The notes under the pieces: model-generated | The model's input: the letters and a program-made list of their open reading frames with translations, nothing else | Databases searched by the model: none | Told to the model about the DNA's origin: nothing | Part shown: positions 27,354-34,513 of the stretch, piece after piece | Numbering within the stretch: position 1 is the first letter of the stretch | Layout: each line of letters starts with the position of its first letter | Translations under genes and position numbers: made by a program | Assembly (NCBI RefSeq): GCF_900129725.1 | Contig: NZ_FQWQ01000001.1 | Span: 2,356,001 to 2,420,000 of the forward strand | Origin: Chryseolinea serpens | Lineage (GTDB): Bacteria; Bacteroidota; Bacteroidia; Cytophagales; Cyclobacteriaceae | Direction of reading: 5' to 3' | Length of the DNA: 64,000 nt

Positions 27354-27722
27354 ATGTTCATCAAAATCATGTACTTCGTGCAGCACGTCACAGACCAGGA
27401 CAAAGCGCTTGACTTTTACACAAATCTCGGCTTTGAAAAGCGCGTGGACTATCCTGGTCCTGAAGGTCGGTTTCTAACGTTGGGCTATCCTGGGCAGGAT
27501 GTTGAACTAATGCTTTGGAAAGGGACCGCTGACGGCGCCTCCAAGGATTTAAATCTCGGGTCCATGTTCATCGAGTCTGCTGATCTGAGAAAAGACTTTG
27601 AAGCCTTGCGCTCTAAAGGTGTCAAATTTATTCAGCCTGCGACGGAAGATTATCCATTTGGCGTGCGGATTGCAGCGCTTGATCCTGACGGCAATCGGAT
27701 TGAGCTTCGTCAGCGGAAATAA
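27354..27722 (+). CDS. VOC-family (glyoxalase/bleomycin-resistance-like) protein
   Basis: 122 residues, one VOC module: YFVQHVTDQDKALDFYTNLGFEKR at the start, GRFLTLGYPGQDVELMLW in the middle and YPFGVRIAALDPDGNRIELRQ at the end, the metal-binding Glu position of the family. Single-domain proteins act as dimers and bind small molecules or detoxify them; the substrate is not known. No upstream Shine-Dalgarno is evident, as is common in this phylum. Convergent with the ArsR-like gene at 27763. Confidence 0.85.
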   Translation: MFIKIMYFVQHVTDQDKALDFYTNLGFEKRVDYPGPEGRFLTLGYPGQDVELMLWKGTADGASKDLNLGSMFIESADLRKDFEALRSKGVKFIQPATEDYPFGVRIAALDPDGNRIELRQRK

Positions 27723-27762
27723 CCGAGTTGGTTGTTCAAAAATGGCGCAGCGCGAACGATCG

Positions 27763-28449
27763 TTACACCATAAGGCCAAACAGGTCATAAATTTTCTTCT
27801 GACCAAGCGGTGTGACGGAAACGATCCTGGAACTCTTCACCCGCTGCAGCCATTTCAAATCAAAGAGCTTATTCGCCAAGGCGGCCCCCACGGCACCGGA
27901 GATGTGCGGACGTTTTTCGCTCCAGTCCAGGCATTTGCGGGCAAGGGCACGCTTACTCTGCCGGAGTTCCGGTATGGAGATATCCAGGCGATCGAACCAC
28001 TTCATTCCACTGTTTGTAATGGCGAAGTCCTGGCCGCTTGCTTCGATGATCTTCAGGGATACAAGTTTGTCTGTGATGGCAACGCCTACTTTGCCGGCGA
28101 GATGGTCGTAGCATGTGCGGCAGTACTTGATCCGGCCGCTGTCGGACATGTCATCCGGCGGCACCAGGTTGTCTTTCGGCACCAGGTTGGCAATCGCCTC
28201 CATGACATAGGCCACGTTCGGGTTGGCGAATTGATAATACTTGAGTCTGCCGCGTTTGATGACCGAGAGAAGCCCCGCTTTCACAAGTTTACCCAGGTGC
28301 ATGCTGGCGTTTTGAGCGGACAGGTCGGCGGCGATGGCAAGTTCAGTGGCCGTATGCATGCGTCCATCCAGGATCTTCCAGAGCATCGTAGCACGCGCGG
28401 GCTCTCCGATGAGCAAGGCGATGGTGCTAAAGTGGCTTACTTTTTCCAT
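27763..28449 (-). CDS. ArsR-like winged-helix regulator with extra C-terminal domain
   Basis: 228 residues. Winged helix in the first 100 residues: FSTIALLIGEPARATMLWKILDGRMHTATELAIAADLSAQNASMHLGKLVKAGLLSVIKRGRLKYYQFANP. The longer C-terminal part contains YCRTCYDHLAGKVGVAITDKLV with two closely spaced Cys residues, seen in a subgroup of ArsR-like proteins of unknown ligand; a metal or oxidant could bind there (inference). Stand-alone gene. The start codon is preceded by an imperfect -7 element (TCTGTTTG). Confidence 0.8.
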   Translation of the reverse strand: MEKVSHFSTIALLIGEPARATMLWKILDGRMHTATELAIAADLSAQNASMHLGKLVKAGLLSVIKRGRLKYYQFANPNVAYVMEAIANLVPKDNLVPPDDMSDSGRIKYCRTCYDHLAGKVGVAITDKLVSLKIIEASGQDFAITNSGMKWFDRLDISIPELRQSKRALARKCLDWSEKRPHISGAVGAALANKLFDLKWLQRVKSSRIVSVTPLGQKKIYDLFGLMV

Positions 28450-28524
28450 ATCGTCAATTTAATCAAACAGACCCAACCGATACGGGCCTGTTTTCAAAAA
28501 ACGTATAATGACATTTTCTGATTT

Positions 28525-29184
28525 TTATTTTAGTTGAATTAAGATGCATTTGTTGTCCTCTGACGCACGCAGGGTGACCTGCGATTGCGCCGGAATGAAA
28601 ACAAATTCGCTCTCCTTCAGCAAAAATTTCCTCCCCGATAACGATGCCTCCACGGGTCCGGAAACATTTAATAAAAAATAAGGACAGGACGATGGTCCGA
28701 GCGAGAACGTGTCGGCTGGTGAGATTTTCAGGTCGTATACATTTGCCAACTTCTGATTGGACAGCAAGTTCGCGTTGGATGCAGATACCGGCTTGCTATC
28801 GCTTCTTGCTGAGCCTGGCCGTATCTCTATCACCATACACCGCATGGTTGAACCATCCTGGCTCCAGACTTTGTGCGTGGCCGGTGTTTCGTCGTACGGC
28901 CGGTATACCACAGTCCCATTGTCAACCTTCGTGACGACCGGTGGGCCACCAGGGGCTTGAATGGCCACGAATGACTTTGTCAGAAACACCACCACGGACG
29001 CAGCGCTATGAACATGCGTTTTGGTGGTGTCCGGGCCGCTGACCACCAGGTCGAGCACGCGCACAAATTTGTTTTCGAATACAATTTTATGGAAGGGATC
29101 TTTCCCGACGGGGATTTGGGCACGAGCTGTAGGGATCGAAAATAAAAAATACAAAATCAACCAAGACGAAAGGCATTTTTTCAT
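28525..29184 (-). CDS. Secreted cupin-like protein
   Basis: 219 residues with a signal peptide (SSWLILYFLFSIPTARAQ). The body reads as two beta-rich cupin-like halves: FVRVLDLVVSGPDTTKTHVHSAASVVVFLTKS in the first and DTFSLGPSSCPYFLLNVSGPVEASLSGRKFLLKESEFVFIPAQSQVTLRA in the second. Metal-ligand His residues are only partly conserved (HVHS), so binding is uncertain. Function unknown. A perfect -7 box lies upstream on the minus strand. Confidence 0.65.
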   Translation of the reverse strand: MKKCLSSWLILYFLFSIPTARAQIPVGKDPFHKIVFENKFVRVLDLVVSGPDTTKTHVHSAASVVVFLTKSFVAIQAPGGPPVVTKVDNGTVVYRPYDETPATHKVWSQDGSTMRCMVIEIRPGSARSDSKPVSASNANLLSNQKLANVYDLKISPADTFSLGPSSCPYFLLNVSGPVEASLSGRKFLLKESEFVFIPAQSQVTLRASEDNKCILIQLK

Positions 29185-29201
29185 TGTCAGAGGCTTTTAA
29201 A

Positions 29202-29209
29202 CAAAGGTA
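29202..29209 (-). promoter_or_regulatory. Bacteroidota -7 box for the cupin-like gene
   Basis: TACCTTTG on the minus strand, an exact TAnnTTTG match, 17 bp before the ATG at 29184. The -33 position is not well matched. Confidence 0.5.
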
Positions 29210-29471
29210 GGATCGACATCCTTACAATAGTTCAGTGATCGCTTAAGTATGGAATCACAGCCCGCGAGCGCCTGTTCTTTACGAGGGGTCCGGAACCTGA
29301 CTGAAAACATTGACCCACACTTTGAAATATTTCTAATGATGATCATCTTAGTTTAAAATAACAGGCTACCCCCACCGTTGTATTCCAGACTCATGCAAAG
29401 CTTGGGAATTCACAAACGCTTAACATGGGCTTCTTCGATCAAGAAAACTACCAATTAGCGAACAAAGAGAA

Positions 29472-29972
29472 ATGACTATTGAGTACATCCCAAATACAGG
29501 ATTCAAAATGAATTCTATTTTATTCGCCTGGACTGACGCAAGAAACGTTATCAGGGAAAATTTAAATCTCAAACACAAGGCGGACGACAGAATTATTGAG
29601 CTCGCGCAGTACTGGGATGGCGATGAAAGCAAAAACATTAAACAAAAACGGGATATATACGAGAACTATGGAGGCGGCAACAATTACTTTTTTTTGAATT
29701 ATGACGAAGACGACAAATTAGAAGCAATAGAGTTCCACTGGGGCGCTTCGATTATGGTCGGCAGCGTTGAATTAAACTTTGAACAAGATCTTGATGATTG
29801 CGTAAGCAGGCTAGTCAAAATTGACAACGAGAAGATAGAATTAGAAGAAGGCAGTTATTTATTTAAAAAACTAAAAATCACAATTGCCAATTCAGAGTCA
29901 TTAGGTGGCGAAGGGAACGGCTTAGGATATTTCTATGCCTCCAGGGATATAAGTCATTTAATTGAAGAATAA
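29472..29972 (+). CDS. Hypothetical acidic protein
   Basis: 166 residues, strongly acidic (ENYGGGNNYFFLNYDEDDKLEAIEFHWGA; NFEQDLDDCVSRLVKIDNEKIELEEGSY). No signal peptide or transmembrane segment. The acidic single-domain form resembles immunity proteins of secreted toxins, but no toxin gene is adjacent and I do not recognise the family. A 16-codon ORF (29425-29475) ends in an ATGA overlap with this start and may be a leader peptide, with low support. Confidence 0.5.
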   Translation: MTIEYIPNTGFKMNSILFAWTDARNVIRENLNLKHKADDRIIELAQYWDGDESKNIKQKRDIYENYGGGNNYFFLNYDEDDKLEAIEFHWGASIMVGSVELNFEQDLDDCVSRLVKIDNEKIELEEGSYLFKKLKITIANSESLGGEGNGLGYFYASRDISHLIEE

Positions 29973-30039
29973 AAAACAAAACTGCTCCTACCAAACTGCC
30001 TGCACCCCGACCGAGTATTCTTGATCCCTCTGGTTTGCA

Positions 30040-31014
30040 TCACGATGCATTTTTGTTGTACCTGTTCCGATACTCCACCGGCGTCAAAGCTGTTGTTTTC
30101 AGAAAGAGATCCCTGAAAGTCTTCATATCAGAATAGCCAATCTCCCACATGATCTCATTGACCGTCTTCCGTCCCAGTTCCAACTCCTTCTTTGCTGCCT
30201 CAACTTTTATGCGCTGAATATACTCCACAATGGAATTCTTGGTTGCATTCTTAAACCTGCGCTCCAGCGTTCGCCGGACGATGGAAAATTTTGAGGCGAT
30301 GTCCGTGACATTAAATTTCTCCTGAAAGTTATTCTCGATGTATTCCTGCACGGCCTCGATCAGTTTGTCGCCATGTCCTTTCTGGCCTCTGAACATCATA
30401 AACGACGCCTGGCTGGTGCGCTGAATGTCCAGTAAGAAAAACTTCGTAATGGCAATCACGATTTCCCTGTCGGTATATTTTTCCAGCAGAAACAACAGCA
30501 GGTTCCAATAGGATGTGCCTCCTCCGCTGGTGTAAATGCCGTTTTGTTCCGTGATGATCTTGTCATCTACCAACGTAACATCCGGATAGTAAAACGTAAA
30601 TTCATTTGAATACATCCAATGCGTCGCGCATTTTTTTCCCTTCAACAGCCCCGTCGCGGCCAGAATGAATGCGCCAACACAATAGCTCGCGATCTCCGTC
30701 CCCTGCTTGTATTGCTTTATCAGCCAGGGAAAATAGTGCCTGTTTTGCTGCGTTGATTTTATGACGTCTCCCAGGAGGGCTGGGATAATGATCAGGTCGG
30801 CATGCACCATCTCATCGAGCGTTTTGTCTGCTTTAAAGAACAGATTCTTGCTGCCGACAAATATTTCTTTTGTGAACGCCACGAGACTTAGATCGAACAT
30901 TTTTTTTCGACCACTCGCCAGGAGGAGTTCATTGGCCTTGTCAAAAAGCCTCAACGTGTCCGTGATGCTGGAGGCTACGGCATTTTCTGCGATCACGATG
31001 GCAATTGTTTTCAT
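30040..31014 (-). CDS. GlxA-type AraC regulator with DJ-1/PfpI domain
   Basis: 324 residues. N-terminal DJ-1/PfpI-like domain (KTIAIVIAENAVASSITDTLRLFDKANELL), with the nucleophile-elbow-like ASYCVGAFILAATGLLKGKKCATHW. C-terminal AraC double helix-turn-helix: YIENNFQEKFNVTDIASKFSIVRRTLERRFKNATKNSIVEYIQRIKVEAAKKEL and TVNEIMWEIGYSDMKTFRDLFLKTTALTPVEYRNRY. This GlxA-like arrangement is common and its effector is unknown. Divergent from the VOC operon at 31124, with the shared 109-bp region in between. Confidence 0.9.
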   Translation of the reverse strand: MKTIAIVIAENAVASSITDTLRLFDKANELLLASGRKKMFDLSLVAFTKEIFVGSKNLFFKADKTLDEMVHADLIIIPALLGDVIKSTQQNRHYFPWLIKQYKQGTEIASYCVGAFILAATGLLKGKKCATHWMYSNEFTFYYPDVTLVDDKIITEQNGIYTSGGGTSYWNLLLFLLEKYTDREIVIAITKFFLLDIQRTSQASFMMFRGQKGHGDKLIEAVQEYIENNFQEKFNVTDIASKFSIVRRTLERRFKNATKNSIVEYIQRIKVEAAKKELELGRKTVNEIMWEIGYSDMKTFRDLFLKTTALTPVEYRNRYNKNAS

Positions 31015-31074
31015 GGCGCTAAGATAGTCATATTGGATGTCGCAATAGCCCCCTCAAAATGTCGAAATATCCAT

Positions 31075-31104
31075 ATTGATTCGGGCATTAAAGACATAGT
31101 TTTG
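31075..31104 (+). promoter_or_regulatory. Bacteroidota promoter for the VOC/DUF4199/DUF1801 operon
   Basis: TTG (31076-31078) and TAGTTTTG (31097-31104, an exact TAnnTTTG -7 box) at 18 bp spacing, close to the usual 19. The start codon at 31124 is 20 bp past the -7 box. Confidence 0.5.
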
Positions 31105-31123
31105 TTTCAAAAAACAACGAAAA

Positions 31124-31549
31124 ATGATGCGATTAGACCCTTACCTGAATTTCAATGGGAATACCGAGGAAGTATTCACCTTTTACAAAAAAGTATTCAA
31201 GAGAGACTTCACCAGCCTTATGCGATTTGCTGACATGCCCGGCGGAGAAAAAATGTCCCCGGCAGACAAGACAAAAATTCTCCACGTGTCGTTGCCCGTT
31301 GGCGACAGTGTTTTGATGGCGACCGATGTACTGGATTCGATGAATCAAAAAATCTCGGCCGGCGACAATTTTAGCATCAGCATCACGGTGGATTCAGAAA
31401 CCGAAGCGACGCGGATTTTTGACGCGCTGTCGGAGCGTGGCGAGGTGATCATGCCTTTGGGCAAGGAATTCTGGAGCGACCTCTTCGGTATTTGCAAAGA
31501 TCCCTTCGGAATTCAATGGATGATAAACTTTAAAGCCAATCAAAAATAA
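31124..31549 (+). CDS. VOC-family protein, PhnB-like
   Basis: 141 residues with the PhnB/3-demethylubiquinone-methyltransferase-like pattern: LDPYLNFNGNTEEVFTFYKKVFKRDFTSLMRFADMPGGEKMSPADKTKILHVSLPVGDSVLMATDV and ILFDALSERGEVIMPLGKEFWSDLFGICKDPFGIQWMINF. First gene of a three-gene unit: 5 bp before the DUF4199 gene and then DUF1801. Function unknown. The second ATG (31127) is equally possible. Confidence 0.85.
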   Translation: MMRLDPYLNFNGNTEEVFTFYKKVFKRDFTSLMRFADMPGGEKMSPADKTKILHVSLPVGDSVLMATDVLDSMNQKISAGDNFSISITVDSETEATRIFDALSERGEVIMPLGKEFWSDLFGICKDPFGIQWMINFKANQK

Positions 31550-31554
31550 AGCCT

Positions 31555-32073
31555 ATGAAAACAGAATTGAAATGGGCCGTGGTTCATGTCATCCTGACGA
31601 TGGTGTGGTCGCTACTTGGAAAAGGCTTGGGCTTTCATGACGCCAACCTGGCGGGTGGAGTCATCTTCAACACCCTGATCATTATTCCTTCCGTGACCCT
31701 CTACGCGCTGTCGATGCGGGAAAAAAAATTGAAGTATTATGGTGGTCAGATCTCGTATAAGCAGGCGTTCATGAGTGGACTTGTTCTTACCGTGTTTGTC
31801 ACGATTGGCGGCCCGGCTTATCCCGTATTTACGAACATGATCTCCCCGGACTTTTTTGACAACTCCATCCGGTTCGTGGTCACATCACATCAAATGAGCG
31901 AAGCCGATGCCGTAAAACAGTTCACGCTTTCAAGTTTCATTATCCAGGGCATTTTTGGGTCCATCCTCTTTGGGCTGGTTTATTCTGCTGTCATTTCACT
32001 TTTCCTGAAGTCCGCCTTCACTAAAGCTTCGGCGGACAGGTCAAAAAAACCAAAAACGTTACTCAATACATGA
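31555..32073 (+). CDS. DUF4199-like membrane protein
   Basis: 172 residues with about four transmembrane helices: WAVVHVILTMVWSLLGKGLGF, AGGVIFNTLIIIPSVTLYALSM, AFMSGLVLTVFVTIGGPAYPV and GIFGSILFGLVYSAVISLFL. I recognise the Bacteroidota DUF4199 layout, with the long second loop. The C-terminal tail KSAFTKASADRSKKPK is encoded by a dispersed palindromic repeat (32010-32037), so the natural stop has probably been replaced. It is preceded by the VOC gene at 5 bp and followed by DUF1801 at 1 bp. Confidence 0.7.
   Translation: MKTELKWAVVHVILTMVWSLLGKGLGFHDANLAGGVIFNTLIIIPSVTLYALSMREKKLKYYGGQISYKQAFMSGLVLTVFVTIGGPAYPVFTNMISPDFFDNSIRFVVTSHQMSEADAVKQFTLSSFIIQGIFGSILFGLVYSAVISLFLKSAFTKASADRSKKPKTLLNT
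32010..32037. repeat. Dispersed palindromic repeat, copy 2, inside a coding end
   Basis: GTCCGCC (32010-32016) and GGCGGAC (32031-32037) flank TTCACTAAAGCTTC. The core is related to the elements at 24624 and 55853. It encodes the last residues of the DUF4199 protein. Confidence 0.6.
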
Positions 32074-32074
32074 A

Positions 32075-32452
32075 ATGGCAACCGCGAAAAATAAATTCGA
32101 GACCGTAGAGGACTATATCTCCAGCTTTCCGGCAGAAGTGCAGAAAATTCTTCGCCTGGTTCAGAAAACCATTCAGAAGGCCGTTCCCGATGCTGAAGAG
32201 TTGATTAGTTATCAAATACCGGCATTTAAGCGCAATGGCGTTTGGATCTTTTATTACTCGGCCTATGCCAACCACTATTCACTTTCATGCCCTCCGCCTT
32301 TCACTGTTTTTGAAAAATACAAAGATGAATTGTCGGCGTTCGAAGTTTCCAAAAGCGCCATCAAGTTTCCCTATCAAAAACCTGTGCCCACAAAATTGAT
32401 AGCTGAAATGGCTAAATTCCGAAGCGGCTCTAAAGTTCAAACCCCGAAATAG
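32075..32452 (+). CDS. DUF1801-like (YdhG-type) protein
   Basis: 125 residues. Starts one base after the stop of DUF4199. Signature: VEDYISSFPAEVQKILRLVQKTIQKAVPDAEELISYQIPAFKRNGVWIFYYSAYANHYSLSC, typical of the small YdhG/DUF1801 family related to frataxin-like iron-binding proteins; the metal role in this subgroup is not established. The C-terminal FEVSKSAIKFPYQKPVPTKLIAEMAKFR is also characteristic. Last gene of the three-gene unit, closed by a convergent hairpin. Confidence 0.8.
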   Translation: MATAKNKFETVEDYISSFPAEVQKILRLVQKTIQKAVPDAEELISYQIPAFKRNGVWIFYYSAYANHYSLSCPPPFTVFEKYKDELSAFEVSKSAIKFPYQKPVPTKLIAEMAKFRSGSKVQTPK

Positions 32453-32474
32453 GACAGGTTGCAGTTTGGCCGCT

Positions 32475-32523
32475 GACCTCCGGGGCTACCTCTTCTTTCG
32501 CCCGGAGGTCGCTATCCGTTTTT
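32475..32523 (+). terminator. Hairpin terminator overlapping the convergent gene
   Basis: Perfect 10-bp stem GACCTCCGGG (32475-32484) with CCCGGAGGTC (32501-32510), then a T-run at 32518-32522. The right arm lies in the last codons of the minus-strand gene at 32486, an overlapping arrangement. Confidence 0.55.
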
Positions 32524-33148
32524 GATAACGAATCAGCTGCACGAGCAATCGCCAAGTAACTATAACTATTGCAATTCGGATGGCCAGGGTAGCGTTGTTC
32601 CCCCTGTGACCTGTCGAAAAAAGAAAGAAAAAGAAAAACATGATCACGATGGTCACCAGGTTGATCCATCGGTTGTATCTCGCTTGTCTTACTTCGACAT
32701 TCCGTTTCCAGTCTAAGTTTAGTTCTACGTTTGTGTTTTCGATAAGCCATTTTTCCAGATTGTCATAGTTAACGAACTCCAGGTCGGAAATATTCAACCG
32801 ATCACCCGAAGTTGTCAAAATGTTCAGCTTACGAAAGTCGGGCATCCGATGGATCTCCCATAAGTCCCATTTCAGACTTTTAATACTATCAAATTTGAAA
32901 CGCTTGTATTGAAGTCTGAATGGCTTAATGACAATGAGTTCCTTGCCCGTCATGATGATGACCTTGAACCGGTAACTCATCATCCCGAACATCGCATAAC
33001 ATAAAAGGATAAATAGCACAAAGAAGATAGTTGCCCCTACTGTCGCCGTACCAACTTTGTCAAAAAACAACGTCGTCATGAATATGCTTGTCGCTCCAGA
33101 AAAAAGGTATCCGAAAAGGGGTATGAAGTTGGGTATTCCTATTCTCAA
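32486..33148 (-). CDS. Membrane protein, PH-like middle domain
   Basis: 220 residues from a TTG start (33148). Two N-terminal TM helices (IPLFGYLFSGATSIFMTTLFF, ATIFFVLFILLCYAMFGMM), a soluble segment with a pleckstrin-homology-like pattern (KVIIMTGKELIVIKPFRLQYKRFKFDSIKSLKWDLW), and two C-terminal helices (WINLVTIVIMFFFFFLFSTG; ALAIRIAIVIVTWRLLVQLI). Function unknown; the layout resembles bacterial bPH-type membrane proteins. The stop lies inside a hairpin that also serves the opposite operon. Confidence 0.6.
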   Translation of the reverse strand: MRIGIPNFIPLFGYLFSGATSIFMTTLFFDKVGTATVGATIFFVLFILLCYAMFGMMSYRFKVIIMTGKELIVIKPFRLQYKRFKFDSIKSLKWDLWEIHRMPDFRKLNILTTSGDRLNISDLEFVNYDNLEKWLIENTNVELNLDWKRNVEVRQARYNRWINLVTIVIMFFFFFLFSTGHRGNNATLAIRIAIVIVTWRLLVQLIRYQKRIATSGRKKR

Positions 33149-33205
33149 GTGGCTCCGTTATTTGATCTCACGTAAAAAAATTAAAAACATCGTCTCACAC
33201 AAAGG

Positions 33206-34360
33206 TCACGTAAAACTTTTGGATACAACATTCCTGATCATGCTGCTTTTCAGTGCCGCGTTAAAAACACCATTCAGGAGCCATTCGCTGTTCATCAGTC
33301 GCTGGATGATGTGGTTTTTACGATGCCGCGACCAGAATTTCTGATACACCTGGGCGTCATACTGCTTCATGTGGCTCGCGGAAAAATTATTTTCCTCAAA
33401 ACATTTTTTTGCATGCCAGCCCGCATAACGTCCGGACACAATAGCCTGGCCAATGCCTTCCCCGGACAAAGGGTCAATTAGTGACGCTGCATCTCCGCAC
33501 AGCATAAAACGATCGCCACTCATGGGAACCTTACGGGATCCCAGCGGCAGACCAAATCCTTCGATCTTCCCGATCCGTTCTGCATTTTTAAAACGGTCGC
33601 TAACGTATGGGATTTCTTCAACAACCCTTTGAAGGGAGGCGCGCAAATCCATCCTTCGTTTCGAGACCACAGACGACAAAACGCCCAGGCCTACATTCGC
33701 CAGGTTATTTTTCACGGGAAAGATCCAGAAGTATCCCGGCAGAAGATCTTTCACGAGGTGGATCTCAAAGGTATTGTCCGGGATACCGGACACGTTGCTG
33801 TAATACGCACGAACCGCACCACAATGATGCGCCGGATCAGGTCTGGTGCCGGTCACTTTTCTGTTCAGTACAGAATGCGCACCATCACAGCCGATCACCA
33901 TTTTGCCTTTAAATTCGGTGTTGCCGGCCATGACCGTCACGCCATCGCTAGTGATCGTTACATCGCTTATGGTATGGTTTAAAAAAAAGGTGGTGTTGCT
34001 TTTCGCCACGGCCTTTTCAAAAAGAAAATTGTCCCAATCCATCCTTCTGGAAATAAATCCAGTTTGGCTAAAGTGAAGGTCGAAAGCTTTTTGATTGGGT
34101 GCGACCAGGCGGCAGGTATTCACATTGACCTTCTCTGTAAAATCCTCCAGGCTGCGGACCAACGCACTGTCGATGGTTGCCAGCACTTTGGGCACATAGG
34201 CCGCCACGGCATCGCCACAAGTCTTGTCGCGGGGAAAACTGCTTTTTTCAAGAACGGCAACGCGTAAACCTGAATCGGCCAGCGCCAGGGCACACGTGCT
34301 CCCCGCAGGGCCTGCGCCGCAAATGATCACGTCAAACGCTTTCGTGCCAGTGTCAACCAT
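33206..34360 (-). CDS. FAD-dependent geranylgeranyl-reductase-family oxidoreductase
   Basis: 384 residues. N-terminal dinucleotide motif IICGAGPAGSTCALALADSGLRVAVLEKSSFPRDKTCGDAV (about 10-50) and the second FAD motif RFMLCGDAASLIDPLSGEGIGQAIVSGRYA (about 285-315) show the PHBH-fold GGR group. Members reduce isoprenoid double bonds or hydroxylate aromatic compounds. Prenyl-lipid or pigment modification is plausible but no biosynthetic partner is adjacent. Downstream on the minus strand of the SusD terminator; stand-alone. Confidence 0.85.
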   Translation of the reverse strand: MVDTGTKAFDVIICGAGPAGSTCALALADSGLRVAVLEKSSFPRDKTCGDAVAAYVPKVLATIDSALVRSLEDFTEKVNVNTCRLVAPNQKAFDLHFSQTGFISRRMDWDNFLFEKAVAKSNTTFFLNHTISDVTITSDGVTVMAGNTEFKGKMVIGCDGAHSVLNRKVTGTRPDPAHHCGAVRAYYSNVSGIPDNTFEIHLVKDLLPGYFWIFPVKNNLANVGLGVLSSVVSKRRMDLRASLQRVVEEIPYVSDRFKNAERIGKIEGFGLPLGSRKVPMSGDRFMLCGDAASLIDPLSGEGIGQAIVSGRYAGWHAKKCFEENNFSASHMKQYDAQVYQKFWSRHRKNHIIQRLMNSEWLLNGVFNAALKSSMIRNVVSKSFT

Positions 34361-34460
34361 AAAAAACCGGATTCCAAATGAAATTTAGTCATTGGCGACC
34401 AATTATTTAAAGAAAATAAAACTGGCCGGGATCTGCGGCTGCGCGGGTATTGGCAGAAAT

Positions 34461-34492
34461 AAAAAAACCGGTATCCCTTTCGGGCATACCGG
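34461..34492 (-). terminator. Terminator of the susCD operon
   Basis: On the minus strand a 10-bp stem with one bulge (CCGGTAT...ATACCGG plus CCC/GGG, loop GAAA), followed by seven T. Located 21 bp beyond the SusD stop codon. This marks the end of the sus-like unit. Confidence 0.85.
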
Positions 34493-34513
34493 CTGTTCCC
34501 ATCCTATAAAAAT

